From Delphinapterus leucas (Eukaryota > Chordata > Mammalia > Artiodactyla > Monodontidae): 64,000 nt of DNA. Below the pieces are notes generated by a model, which worked only from the letters and a program-made list of their open reading frames with translations, ran no database searches and had not been told where the DNA came from. Positions within the stretch are counted from its first letter, which is position 1. The number at the start of each line of letters is the position of its first letter. This document shows positions 22,595-34,430 of this stretch, one piece after another. A program made the position numbers and the translations under genes. The stretch spans positions 7,312,901 through 7,376,900 of the forward strand of contig NW_022098037.1 of NCBI RefSeq assembly GCF_002288925.2, read 5' to 3'.

Positions 22595-23414
22595 TCGCTA
22601 TCGTAAAGTCCTTGTCATTTAATTCCAACATTAGTGCAGTCTCTGGGTTTCTACTGACTTTTTCTTCCTGGTTTTGGGTTTTAATAAGTTTTTCCTGGTT
22701 CTTCATCAGTTTGGTAATTTTTTGTTGTATGCTAGACATTTATGATGCAAAATTGTTGAAAATCTGGCGAGAGGATGTTTGAGATTATGTCTTCCATTAA
22801 ACAGTGTTGAGGTTTGTTTTGGCTGACAGGAAATTTACTCAATCAGCTTGATCCTACTTGATTTTAAGCTTTCTTTGTGAAAGTCTAGAATAGTCCTTAA
22901 TCTAGTGATAGAATAAGTCTTCACTTAACATCTGTCCATTCTAGGGTTGCAACTAAATGCCTGGGGTACTCAGGCAAGTCTCTTCATTTGGCTTATGAAA
23001 ATAGGAACATCTCTCAGTATTGTAAGAGCTTTGGAATCTGCATTAATCTCATGGCCCTGAAGTAGCTGTTTCCTATAAGACCCTTTGGAGTCTTGCTCTG
23101 TGCATACACAACTTAGTATTCATCCAGAGACTAAAAGGGATCTCTATGCAAATATAAGGGGCTAGTCTATATAGCTCTCTCTTCTTTGGTGCCTTTGCTC
23201 ACAAATTTCACTTTGCTGTCTACGTGTCAAGTTTTCTCCTCTCTATTTGTGATCCACTCTCTGTGCTGCTGTTTGTATTGATACAGTGTTCCTAGGCAGA
23301 AAGCCAGAGAGATATAATGTTCACCTCAAGCATTTTTGCTCTCTCAAGAACAACACTTGTATTGTTTTGGCTAATGCCTAAAGCAGTTTCTTCACTTATT
23401 TTTGTTCAATTTTT

Positions 23415-23488
23415 TATTGAAGTATAATTGACATATTAATTGCAGGTGTACAACATAATGATTCAATATTTGTATATGTTGCATAATT
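23415..23488 (-). mobile_element. Very short 5'-truncated L1 (about 74 bp)
   Basis: After a short T run, 'attgaagtataattgacata' and 'gcaggtgtacaacataatga' match the L1 3' UTR in reverse. A 17-bp TSD with one mismatch (ATTTTTGTTCAATTTTT) lies at 23398-23414 and 23489-23505. Confidence 0.8.
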
Positions 23489-23569
23489 ATTTGTGTTCAA
23501 TTTTTGAATTGTTTATTGTGGGAGGATAAATATTGATATGATACTAATTACTTCATCATAGTGAGAACT

Positions 23570-24165
23570 ATATGTATGAACATGTCAACTTTGAGATGTC
23601 TATAAGGTAACCAGATAGCAAAGTGTGGTAGGCTGTTGAATACATGAAACTGGAGTTCAAGGATGAGGTCCATGCTGGAGACATAAATTTGGTATTCATT
23701 AGCATAAATAATATATATATAAAGTTTTGAAGTGGATGAGATCTCCTAAAGAGTTGGTATAGATTGAGAGGAAATATAAAGACTGAGCCTTTGGGCAATT
23801 TTAAAATATCAGGGAGATGAGGAAGGATCAACAAATTCAGAAACATCAAGTGGGTAGGAGCAAAACTGGTATCATGTGATGACCTAGAAGCCAAATGAAG
23901 ATGTTTCAAGGAAGAGGTAATGATTGACTGTGTCAACTTGTGCTGATTAGTTAAGTAAGATAAGAATGTGAACTGATCATTGGGTTTATCAAACATTGGT
24001 GTCATAATGACCTTGACACCAGCAGTTCCAGTGGAGTGGTGGGGATGAAAACCTAACTGGAGTGAATTCAAATCGGAATGGGGGGAGGGGAGATTGGAGG
24101 TAGAGAGTATGGAGACCTTATAAAATTAAGAATATAAAGATTATGTGGAAAGGAATGTAAATATA
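23570..24165 (-). repeat. L2 LINE remnant (reverse)
   Basis: Antisense L2 text: 'gaaactggagttcaaggatg', 'ctggagacataaatttggta', 'gatgagatctcctaaagag', 'gattgactgtgtcaacttgt', 'taatgaccttgacaccagca', 'tggagtggtggggatgaaaa'. The reverse strand is open for 167 codons (23568-24071), which I attribute to the L2 ORF2 origin, not to a live gene. Confidence 0.75.
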
Positions 24166-24929
24166 GATAATAAGGAATATAATACAGTAATTATTTGTCT
24201 TTGAATGCTTGATAGAACTTTTCTTGGAAACCATTGGACCTGAACTGATGGAGGGATAATTCCAGGCATGTTCCGGTAAATGTTCAATAACTGGCTCTCT
24301 GAAAAGAAAAAGCCCTGATTTTTAGCCTTTGCCAATTTCTGTGATGAAAATACTCCCATCATGGGATATTTCAAGCTACTAATGTAATGTCACTGAACAC
24401 AGAGTTGGGAAGACATACATTCATCCACTCTCAAGAGGTCAGCATATCACTGAGTATCTGGTCATCTTTTCCAGTTTATTGTATTATTATTGCTTTATTA
24501 ATATTTTTATTTTATGTATTCTTGGATTCGTTTTAACAATTTATATTTTCCTGAAAAATTATCCACTTCATTTATCTTAGGTTGTTTCAAAGGAGAAAAC
24601 ATGACAAGTGCTGTGAATTATTTAGGAATCACAAATGTACAAAGTTTTGTTTACTCCCTTCATTTGGGTGAAAATAAAGTAATTATAACATAGTATAATA
24701 TAAAAGAAATCCTTGCTGAAAGCAGAAATATGGTGGTCCACTTTCATCACTCTTCTGTCAAAAACAAACTATATGTTATACAAGAAGTATGAATATAGAA
24801 TTGTCTTCTAATGTATTGATTATGAGATATGCACGTAAGATGGAATAGGGCCTTTTACATTTAAAAGTCTGCTTGAGCAGAAGAAAGACTAAATTGAAAA
24901 CATTGCAAAAAACCTTGTGGCGTCCTTCC
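24166..24929. other. Unassigned, with a short antisense L1 scrap
   Basis: Around 24460-24570 the AT-rich text resembles antisense L1 ORF2. The block at 24180-24440 ('ccaatttctgtgatgaaaat', 'caagctactaatgtaatgtc') looks like an old interspersed repeat that I cannot name. Confidence 0.4.
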
Positions 24930-25990
24930 TAGGAGATTTCTTCAAGTATATTCTACTGAATTTTTCATTTGTCCTATCATGTTTTTAATTTCTAAGAATT
25001 TTTTTCTATCATCTTGTTTTTGTTTATGGTTACAACATCTTACCTTATGGAAGATATTAATTTATTTTTGAAGTTTTCTTCTATTTCCACTATTGAGCCT
25101 TTTCCTCCAAATTTCTCCATCTGCCATTTGGTTTACTTTTGTTTTTCCCTTAACTGTTATAGTCGTTCCTCAAATGTCTGTTGAACTTGGTAGTCCCATC
25201 ATATTTAAGAGCTAAGAGGCTCTGTATCTGTGTGTTTGTGTGTAGGTTTTAAATGGTGTGCTTCATGGTTGGGTGATAGAAAAGGGCTATTTCTTTGGGA
25301 GAATCAAAAATCATGTATAGATATATGATATTTTTCCCCCAGTGGGTCAATTTCTCCAGAGCAAAATTCTTTAATTCACTACCAGACAGTTGTAAAATCT
25401 TGGCTACCAGTATTCTGGGAACCAAGTTATGAATGGGAGCTCCCACATACCACTGTTCAGTATGGTCTTTCCATTATTTTCCCTTTTTCATTTTCTTTTA
25501 GTAGCACAGCTTACCTCAATTCTCAATGAGCCTGGTGTTCCTAAGTCCAGGGTCTATTTCAGTATGTAAGAGAAGAAAGCCTTCAAACTTCTGCCAATGT
25601 TGGGGAAAAAGAGTCATTCAGCTGGTGGAGTGAGCTGGTGGCCCAGGAATCCTACTGCTTCTTGTTCCGACTTTTCAATCAGTTCACCCATATTTAGCTC
25701 CACCAATACATTCACTTTCTGGGATACCTGAGGAATCCAGTTACTAAGACTCTCTTGGATTCTGCAGCCCAAATTATTTTAGTTCTGGGCTTCCTTCACG
25801 GGCAGTTTTGTTTCACTTTTCTCTGGTCTGCTAGTCAGTTCTACTTGTCCATCTGCTTTCTTGTTTCCAAATTTATGTTGCTTTCATCTCCTTTGCTGTT
25901 CTCTATATCTGTGAGTTTTTTTATCTTAAACTCTTTTAATCCCATTTTAGTGAGGTTTCAGGAGGAGTGAGTCAAGATTAACATCAAGTT
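24930..25990 (-). repeat. Old L1 5' region, antisense (tentative)
   Basis: T/C-rich text such as 'tatcttgtttttgtttatgg', 'ttctatttccactattgagc' and 'tgtttacttttgtttttccc' resembles the antisense 5' part of old L1M elements. No coding frame survives. Confidence 0.4.
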
Positions 25991-26189
25991 CTGTCTTCTC
26001 TGTTCAACGTCATTTTGCCTAGCTTGAGTTTTATTCTTACGTAGAACTACCTTTCTCTCTCTCTGATTTCAGAGCCCTTTCAACCTTAGACATGTCTTTT
26101 TAGCACAGAAAATATTTCTCCTGTTATATCACTGATTACAGTGTATGTTCTGTGTTTTCAAGCCATTTTCTTTGAGATCTATCTCTGAG

Positions 26190-26400
26190 ATTACCTTCCC
26201 TGTGAACCAAATCTGACTGACCTTCCCCAACAGAGCCAATCTGTACAATCTCTATATTTCCATAGCACTTTAAATAATCCTGTGTTATAGCACTCATCAC
26301 AGTGTTTTGCCAAATAATTTTTGTTTTATATTTCTCCCCTGACTGTAAATCCCTTGAGGCACATTTTATGCAGTCAATATATGTAATGGAATGAACAAGT
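26190..26400 (+). repeat. L2 3' end, forward
   Basis: 'taccttccctgtgaaccaaa', 'tagcactttaaataatcctg', 'tgttatagcactcatcacag', 'cctgactgtaaatcccttga' and 'gaatgaacaa' run in sense L2 order. It is the clearest forward L2 copy in the window. Confidence 0.7.
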
Positions 26401-29400
26401 GAAACAGGGTGTGGTTTAGAGAGATTACTGAGTAGGTGAAGAAGCACAAAGAAGAAATGAAGAAAAAAATTTGTAAAAATGGGAAAGTTTGTCACAGTAA
26501 ATTGAAGACTTTTTAAGTCACAATCTAAGGTTTATTGAGAAGTAGGGCAGGACGTGGCATGGAAAGGGTTCAGGAGCATTTATCAGAGGTGAATGAGGGA
26601 AAGGCTTTTACTGAGTAAAAGGAACATGTGCATTGCATTGTGGGGGAAAAACCAGTAAATGACCTTAGATGGGAAAACAGTCCTGTAAACAGAATACCAA
26701 TGAATTCTTCTTTGATTCACTCCATTCTAAACTGAGCCTCAAAAATTCTTCCTGCTGTTTACTGTCTCTTTTAGGAGCTATGATTTAACATGAGACCTGG
26801 TGGTATGGGCAGCATTGAATGAAGCTGTCTGATACTGAGCACGACTGAGGATGGATGGACAGGGATTTCCTGTATTTCTATATTGATAAAGTAATTTGGT
26901 GTCTGCAATTCTATATAATATGTTGGGTGATGGTTAGAGCAGGGGGTTTAAATGAGATATTCTCTAGGATTCCAACCTTGGTTCATAGCGACGGCAGTGA
27001 TAACAAAAAAAAAGCTTATTAGCAATTACCTACCAGATTTAAAAGTTTAGTGCTTGTACTTGAAGTATAGGAGAGGATGATTCTATATAAAATTTCCATG
27101 AAAAAAACATTTTTGGCCTATATCATATGAATTGACTGTATTGGTTGGCCCAAATTTCCTTGAGCAAAGCAGATTTGGCCTTGATCTGTTAGTCAACATC
27201 TCTTGACCTTTTTAGTACCAATGGGCCTCTTTGCCATCTGGTGGAATTTAAATGAATAAAATAAGATACACTGAATTACAAAGAGAACATTATATTTATA
27301 TACAGTTATCAAAGTATTAAATTCATGGCATCAATGTATATGTACTTTATTAACACATGAAATTATAAAACAATGCATTTAAAATATAGCTAAGTTAAAT
27401 TTTTATTTATTAAAGACAGTATTAGTATAAAGGCTTTTGTTGCTTAGCTTAAATGAGGACATTAAACTCTGGTGTAGTACCTGATTCATCTCTTTCAGTG
27501 ATTGGCCAATAATTATAGATAGGGAATACTGAAAAGCAACATGGATCTGGGTCTCCTATGTGAAAACATGTGGCTTTCATGGGAAAACATTTGGAAAATA
27601 TGGTGGCTGATTTACTGTGAACTGCAGAGTTGCTCAATAGTTAGTCATCCATGTTTCATGCTGAGCATCTGTGAGCAGGAAGACAGTCATCACATGCAAT
27701 TCTAGTAACAAGTTAGCTACTACCATAGTTTTGAAGTAGTGATAAATGTAAATGATATTTTTAGGTATCTGTAGTAAATATAATGTGATATAAAATATTT
27801 GTGATTTTTATTGGTAACAAAGTTGCAGATGCAGCTAATGTTGCTGTGATGTGTTGCCTGTATTTATACTTGAGGGAAATGTCAAGATAGAGTCTAGTGA
27901 AAAAGAAAAGATAATTTTTTTCTCCCATCCATGATTACAAACTTCTCAAATTCTACCCTTGGACCCCAGGTTGAGCATGTTTGTCTTAGATTCTTTATTC
28001 TAGTCTCACTCATGACCCTCTACCATATTAGTCATGAATTTTTAGACAATAACATTGGAACCGGTCTCAGTTCCTTCTCTGCTATACTGCTTTAGATTAA
28101 TCGGTATTGAAGAAGGTGTTTTTGGCAAAGATGTTTGATTCTAGATGGTGAAATCTGAGAAGAGTGAACTAGGCCAGAAACCATGGAGTCTGGTTGTTTT
28201 CAGATCTAAAAAGTGACTTGCTGTAAGAATAAATTTGCCCTGCTTTTCTTCAGGACTTGAGAAAGGTTGAGCCCATTTTTGTTTCTATGTTGAACCTTTT
28301 TCTTTGTCAACCACAAGGAAAGATCTGAATCAGAGACACGTGGTATGATGTCTGGCCCCCAGAGGTATAGTTAGCCCAACAGAGTTAGCCTGCAAAGCAT
28401 ACTCTGAATTTATGGTTTTAATCAAAGCAACTAGTCTGGATTTGTTTAGTTTCTTTTTTCGTGTTAATGGAGATAGTGTGTAGGGAAAAAAGAAACTTTA
28501 TTTCTGCTGTAGGCTTAGATCCAGCCAGAAAGCCATAGTGAACCCTAATCCTGTAATCTATGTTGAGTTTTCTAAACATATACATTTCAGATATGTATAA
28601 TTGAGATATATATAGTAACAATCATTTTAATGGAAAGTAGCTTTACAACGTTTGGTCTAGTGTTTCTTCCAAATATTATGACTTTGAGGCCATCCTTATA
28701 ATTTAAAATTGAACACATTGTTCAAAAGTTGAACATGTTGTACCTAATTCTCTATGTGCAGTGTTTTTTGAGGTTTGGAAAAATAGTGAAGACTTTCATT
28801 TTGTGTGAGATTCTCAAATGAGAACAAGGAATAGGGACTTAGTTTGCGTTTGAAAGCCCTTGGATTCCACATTTGTTACGCAGTAACTCCCCATGATCAG
28901 TACAAAATGGGTACTAGAAAAACCCTACTTTTAAGAGGAGTCCATTTTAAATAGTGACAAAGTTTTTAAGATAAATAGTGAAAAAAGATTTAATTAGGGC
29001 GTAAGCTTGAAAAAGAAATAAAATCATTAAAACTATTTTATTTCACATTACAAAATTTAGCTTATTACTATGCATTGATTTAAAACAAGGAATGGATCAA
29101 GTACTGGTATTTTGGCATACATTTTCTGACAAATATTATGTTGGTAGGATATGACATATTTCTCTTCACGTTTTTTATTTCTTTTCTTAGTGCGATCATA
29201 TAGAGTCATTTTTTGGCAAACATTTTCAAAGGTTTTACCACTTTTCCCAACAGGCTTGCTTCATATTTTATATTCAAGTTATTCTCTTTGAGGTGACTAT
29301 CTATCCTTTTTCATTTTGCAAGACCTAAATTTCCCTTTTCAATCTGTTTGCTTTGTGTTGTCAAATGTTGAGAAGGCTGAATTGCCGTGTTGGCAGATGT

Positions 29401-30014
29401 TAGCGTAACATGTGGGAAGAAATGTTGAGTGGTAACTAATTTCATAGGTGTCTAGTTCTTTAGTGAAAAATTTCAGGTTATAACTATTGCTCCCCTATAA
29501 AACCTCCTAACTGGAGGGTGGGGAAAAACAATCTCCCAGGTCCCCTTTAAAATATTAATGAAGACAGTAGAAGAAATATGAGGTTATAGTAGCACTAAAC
29601 CCCAGACATATTGGCCAAAGATCTGGCCTATACCAGGAGGAATTTCTAGTAATCAAATTGTGGAAAGAGCCCTGAGGAAGAATGTGGGATTGAGCTGGTA
29701 AATGGTAGCATATTTCTACCCATTCCCACTGTGTCGTTTACCTTGGAGACAGGGAACTTCCACTGACCAGGGGTAAAAGTAAGTAAGACAGTGTCTTTTA
29801 CATTCTGCCTTCTATATCTGTTTTCTAAAACCACCCAGGGGATTAGTCTTTATCTCCAACTGACTTCCTGTTGTCCATCAAATAGTACTTCTGAATCCAT
29901 TTGAAGATGAAAATTTGCTCTAATAGACTATAGCAGGCACAGTGGACAACCAGTGGTATTTTCTGAGTAGACATGTGCAGACTGTAATAATAATGATAAT
30001 ATATAACACCACTG
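26401..30014. other. Unassigned sequence, low in recognisable repeats
   Basis: About 3.6 kb without a repeat I can name and without a convincing exon. Frames of 62-67 codons (27449-27637, 28418-28621, 29646-29834, all reverse) have no resemblance to known proteins. It may be intronic or regulatory DNA, which comparison with other mammals would show. Confidence 0.35.
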
Positions 30015-30290
30015 CTGTTATTACTAATAGCAATAGTGGCTAACATTTACTGAGCCTGTAGTATGTAGCAGGCACTCACTTAGGAACCTGTCAGATCCTT
30101 GCAACAATCCTATGAGGTATGTACTCTTATTATTTCCATTTTACTAATGAGGAAACTGATACATAGAGAGGTTGAGTAACTTACCCATGGTCACATAGCT
30201 GAAAAGTGGAAGATCAGAATTTGAATATAGGTATCAGACTACAGGGTCCACGGTGTAAACACTATGTTTTGCTGCCTCCCTGTAGAAAGA
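30015..30290 (-). repeat. MIR SINE, near complete
   Basis: Reverse-complement MIR in full order: 'gtggctaacatttactgagc', 'tatgtagcaggcactcac', 'caacaatcctatgaggtatg', 'ccattttactaatgaggaaa', 'gttgagtaacttacccatgg', 'tcacatagctgaaaagtgg', 'gttttgctgcctcc'. It ends about 240 bp before the candidate exon's branch site. Confidence 0.88.
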
Positions 30291-30527
30291 AGGAGCAGAA
30301 ACTGGAATGGTCATGAGAACAGAATACTTTAAGTATGAGGTGCTACACATTCAGATTGCATGGATTAATAAGAATGCTAAAGGCAATGGGGCTTTGAAAG
30401 GCTATTGTCACTTTAAAAATGCATGCATAGTATGAAGCCTTAGAGCCACACTGCTTTGGTTCAAGTCCCCGTCCTAACCACTTTGTCTCCCATTGTTTTG
30501 GGGGTGGCTTAATAGTCAATATTGAAC

Positions 30528-30557
30528 TACTAACCTTTGTTCTTCTTCTCTTCTTAG
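30528..30557 (+). promoter_or_regulatory. Candidate intron 3' end: branch site, pyrimidine tract, AG
   Basis: TACTAAC at 30528-30534 is the optimal branch-site heptamer; the branch A would be 30533. After CTTTG comes an unbroken pyrimidine tract TTCTTCTTCTCTTCTT and then AG at 30556-30557. Branch-to-AG distance is 24 nt, a normal mammalian spacing. No AG lies between branch and acceptor. Confidence 0.7.
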
Positions 30558-30604
30558 AATCTCTACTACCAAGAGGAAAGTCAGCCCTGAGACCCTTTCC
30601 ACAG
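30558..30604 (+). CDS. Candidate internal coding exon A (47 bp), unidentified gene
   Basis: A 47-bp segment bounded by a very strong acceptor and the donor ACAG|GTAAGTGA, which matches the mammalian consensus at every key position. Two of the three frames are open. The frame skipping the first base reads ISTTKRKVSPETLST and leaves one base (G) to be completed by the next exon; the other open frame reads SLLPRGKSALRPFPQ. It is not inside any repeat I recognise. Basic, Ser/Thr-rich content suggests a disordered part of a protein, but I do not recognise the family. The next candidate exon downstream, 8 kb away, supplies exactly the phase needed by the first frame. A decoy splice pair cannot be excluded by eye. 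Confidence 0.5.
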
Positions 30605-31479
30605 GTAAGTGATGTAACATGGTAGAAAAAACTATGTGTTCTAAAAGACTAAGCCTTAGGTGAAGTTAGAAGATCCAGGGTATAGAAAAAATATTTCTGA
30701 GAAACATTGAGAAAGAACATGGCTTCTTCTTGTTGTACCAGACAAAAGAAAGATTCCCTAGAGCTGAGAGGAGAGAGGTTATATGCAGGAGAGCTGATGA
30801 AAGCAGAGCATCTAGAGGGTCCTGGATAGAAGGCCCCTGCTCCCTATTCTCCAGGTTAACAGTTGGGGAGGTGTCAGACTTTAGAGATTCTTGGGGACAG
30901 GATGGCTAGGGTGACTTGGACATTCTTCCCTTGGTATGCAAGAAGATAGAGCCATGCCAGTCTCACAGAGAGTCATATTTCTTGGCATGGCATGAAAGCA
31001 GGAGAAAAAAGAAGATTGTTGCATTCTCAGCATGGTATGGAAAAAGCAGAGGGAACTGCAGATCCTGAAGTGGCCATTTAGATAGGAATGAGGACAACTT
31101 CTTACTAAGCTGTATGGAGATGACTGAACATCAGTTGGGGTAGTGGATGTCTCAGTGGATATCTGTGTAGAGAGGTGATTCCATCACTAGATCTTCTCTG
31201 TTCCCTTCCCCACCAATATCTTGGTACTTTGTAAACTCCCCAGAGCTTAAACACAACTAAACAGAAGAGAAATGTAGCTGCAATTCCAGATTTACAAAAT
31301 TATACTGCTATCCTGATGAATTTATGTATTCTTATTTATCCAGATGTACCCTATCTAGATGTCCCTAAAGTTTCTGGGTTTTGGTTATTCTTTAGTTAAT
31401 CCTTCTAGAAAATTATATTGTACCCAAATTGTCCAATTTATCAAGCATTTACATGTACTTACATATTCTTTCCCCACCC
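30605..31479. other. Unassigned; candidate intron
   Basis: Purine-rich non-coding text with no named repeat. If exon A is real this is the 5' part of an intron of about 8.0 kb. Confidence 0.4.
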
Positions 31480-32435
31480 CTCCAATTTTAATTAATTAAT
31501 TTTTAAAGCAGGTAATATGTGTACTTGATAAAAAATTCAAAAGTCATCAGCTAGTATACAATGAAAAATGTCTCCCTCCTCCCCTTGCCCCTCAGTCCTA
31601 CCACTGCTATCAGTTTTTGTTTCCTGTGACATCATGTGTACATATTCTCATATGTATATATAATCTAAAAACAGACCCACAGTCATATTTTACACACAGC
31701 TCTGTACCTTGCCTTATCCATATAACAAGATGTCTTGGATATTATTCCATAGATGTGTTTGACATTCCATTCTAGAGACGCTCCATGATTTGTTTAAGCA
31801 GTCTCTACTGATGGGAATTTAGCTTGTTTCCAGATTTTTTTATTATGAGTAGTGCTACAATGAATTGTTTGTGCATACTTCTTTGCACATTATTTGAATA
31901 TACCTGAATACTAATTCTAGAAGACAATGTAGGAATGACAATTATGTGCACTTAAAATTTTTACATTCCTCAGTGGCTCTCATACAGATTATACCAAGTG
32001 AAATTCCCACCTCCATGTATGAGTGCCTGATTCCTCTTATTATCAAACATAAATTTTTTTCTCATCTGATAAATGAAAATTAGTATCTCACTGTAGTTTT
32101 TCTTTTTATTAAAAAATTAATTTGTATTTTCTTCTGTTCTTCTTCTACTCCTTTTTCTCTTATCTGTTTATGACCTTTGCTCACTCTTCTTATTGATTTT
32201 TTTGTATTCTTTATACATTATATGAAATTAACCCTTTGTAATTTGTATTGTGAATGTTTCAGCTTATTGTTTGTACTTTATGTTGTTTATTTCTTTAGAC
32301 AACTTAGACTTTTTATTCATATATAGTTGAATTCATCAATCTTTTTTCTATGGTTTTAGTCAGACCTTTCCTACTCAAGAGATTTTCTTTTTAAACCTCA
32401 TGCTTTCCCTAGTATTTTTTTTTTTTATTTTTATG
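31480..32435 (-). repeat. Old L1 (L1M) 3' part, reverse
   Basis: Antisense L1 text in order: tail-like 'attaattaatttttaaagca', 'acccacagtcatattttaca', 'cttggatattattccataga', 'gggaatttagcttgtttcca', 'gagtagtgctacaatgaatt', then 'gacctttgctcactcttctt'. Strongly diverged. Confidence 0.7.
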
Positions 32436-33329
32436 TTTAAATCTTACTGTTGTAAAGAGAAAAGCAGGCTGTTAATTGCCATCCTGATATTCCATTTATA
32501 ACTTTTACATTAAATTATGTTCCTGATGAATCGTGTGCAGTGGAATAAGGTTCTGCTTTGTACCTTCAAAGTAATGTTAGAATCGGTTGTTTTATTTAAT
32601 CGCAAAAATAAATTCTGCAAGAAAGAAAGTCTTAAATATATTTTTTCATTCTTCAAAATAAGCCATCCAGTCTGGTTTACTTAATTGTAACAAGATTGGA
32701 GTTGGGAGAAGGTCAGAGGGCGTGCTTAACTATTGTAAACTTAGTGAGCAAATGCAAACTATCACAAGCATGGTTTACAGTTTTGTGTGAACAAAGACAA
32801 TTCTCTAGGGCCAACATTGTAAAAAATGTAGTTTCCTATAACAAGAATTTATATTCTCAACATTTTACAAATCAACAGTCCTTGAAATTATTAAAAGCAA
32901 ACCTTTGAATATTATAGGAAAGCTGTCTTACTCTGTAAACTTAGGCAGAAATTCCACTTTAAGATAACATGATACAGAATAAGTATAGCTTTAATTTAAA
33001 TTTTATGGTAACTGGTATATAAATATTCCCTAAACTCCTTCATTACCTAGCTAAAACAAAGGGTAATGGCTAGCTCAATGCTTTGCATTCTTAAAAGCAC
33101 TTATGTTAACAACTCCAAGTTTCTCATTAAATAACATTGAAACACATAGCTATCACTACAACTATTATTGTAATCAAGGCTGAATCAAAGACCTTGGGCA
33201 CAGATTAATGTACTTTAACTGATAACAAATAATGAACTTAAGCTATATGACATTGCAAAAGATGGCACTTTGAATTTAAATTTAACAATTGTTGAAAACT
33301 CTTGCAAGAATACTTCCCGTTGTCATGCC
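32436..33329. other. Unassigned, apparently unique AT-rich sequence
   Basis: About 0.9 kb between two old L1 pieces with no repeat resemblance. It has many short balanced motifs ('tttgcattc', 'taattgtaa', 'aacaattgtt') and a 70-codon frame (32696-32908) with no family resemblance. It is a candidate conserved non-coding element, on absence of repeats only. Confidence 0.35.
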
Positions 33330-34430
33330 TACTAATTTTTAATCATTCTTAAACTTTTTAAAAATTGAATTTTTAATTACACAACAAAATTTGAATACAT
33401 TCACTTTTGGAGACAGTAAATCCCTTTGCCTCTACTCCTTCACCTGTTTTTCTCTCCTCAAAACCCCAGCTTCAGACTGTTATGAGTTTGGTGCTTATGC
33501 TTCTAGAGACTTATTTACTTCTTCACTCAACAGTATGCTTTTCAGATCTATTGAGGTTGAAACCTTTAGATCTTGTTAGTTTCTTTCAACTGTTTCATAG
33601 TGTTCCATCAAATACATGCATGCACAATCATATTCCTTTATCAATAGACATGTTCTTTTCTTTCAGTTTTTCATTATTATGAATAAAATTGCAATTAATA
33701 TGCTTGTAAATGTCTCCTTATGCCTCAATGATGATTTTTTTCTTAGGAGAGAGTCCTCAAGTTGGAATTTTGAGGTTATAGGGTATGAGCATTTTGACTT
33801 TTAATAGATACTGTCAAATTCCTCTGAAGTGGCTTGTACTAATTCATGCTTCCATCAGCAGTGTATGAGAATAACTGATATCCCCACAATCTTTTCAACG
33901 CTTGTTTTTTTCAAACTTTATAATTATTGCTAATTTGGTGAGTATGAATTAGTATCTTATTATTTTATTTTATTTATTTATTTATTTATTTTGCGGTACG
34001 CGGGCCTCTCACTGTTGTGGCCTCTCCCGTTGCGGAGCACAGGCTCCGGACGCGCAGGCTCAGTGGCCATGGCTCACGGGCCCAGCCGCTCTGCGGCATG
34101 TGGAATCTTCCCGGACCAGGGCACGAACCCGTGTCCCCTGCATTGGCAGGCAGACTCTCAACCACTGCGCCACCAGGGAAGCCCAGTATCTTATTCGTTT
34201 AATTTGCATCGTGATGATTACTGCTGAGTTGATTATCTTTTTTTATGTATATTGGCCATTCAGGTTTCTTTATATGTGAGTTGCCTGTTCATATCCTTTG
34301 CCCATTTTACTCTTGGACTCCTTTTCAATCTCAATTTTTAATGTCTTATGGGATTGTTAGAATCCTTTTTTTTTCCAGATATTAATCTCTTTCATATTAT
34401 TTGTGTTGCAACTCTTTTATCCAGACCTAT
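33330..34430 (-). repeat. Old L1 (L1M) fragment, reverse, split by a CHR SINE
   Basis: Antisense L1: 'actgtttcatagtgttccat', 'tttttcattattatgaataa', 'gggtatgagcattttgactt', 'ttccatcagcagtgtatgag', then, beyond the SINE, 'tatattggccattcaggttt' and 'tcatatcctttgcccatttt'. The halves join in order across the insertion. Confidence 0.75.
33962..34184 (-). mobile_element. CHR-type SINE, short subtype
   Basis: (TTTA)n tail, GCGGTACGCGGGCCTCTCAC, CpG-rich body, reversed head GCGCCACCAGGGAAGCCC. The TSD AGTATCTTATT is at 33951-33961 and 34185-34195. It is nearly identical to the copy at 3151-3361, so both are recent. Confidence 0.95.

Larger units (their letters stand above)
20690..23397 (-). repeat. 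HAL1/L1 ORF1-region remnant, reverse, with several insertions
   Basis: Antisense LINE text: 'tctggatgtaggattctagg' (21128-21147), 'atttgactgtgatgtgccta' (21886-21905), 'ttgagcttcttgaagaattt', and downstream 'tgttgtatgctagacattta' (22723-22742). This is the order of HAL1-type (L1 ORF1-bearing) elements. Two CHR SINEs and two Tigger pieces interrupt it. The HAL1 name is from memory and the outer edges are uncertain. Confidence 0.55.

Noticed and set aside
23568..24071. 167-codon reverse frame
   Set aside because: Matches sense L2 ORF2 debris in order and composition; no independent gene evidence.
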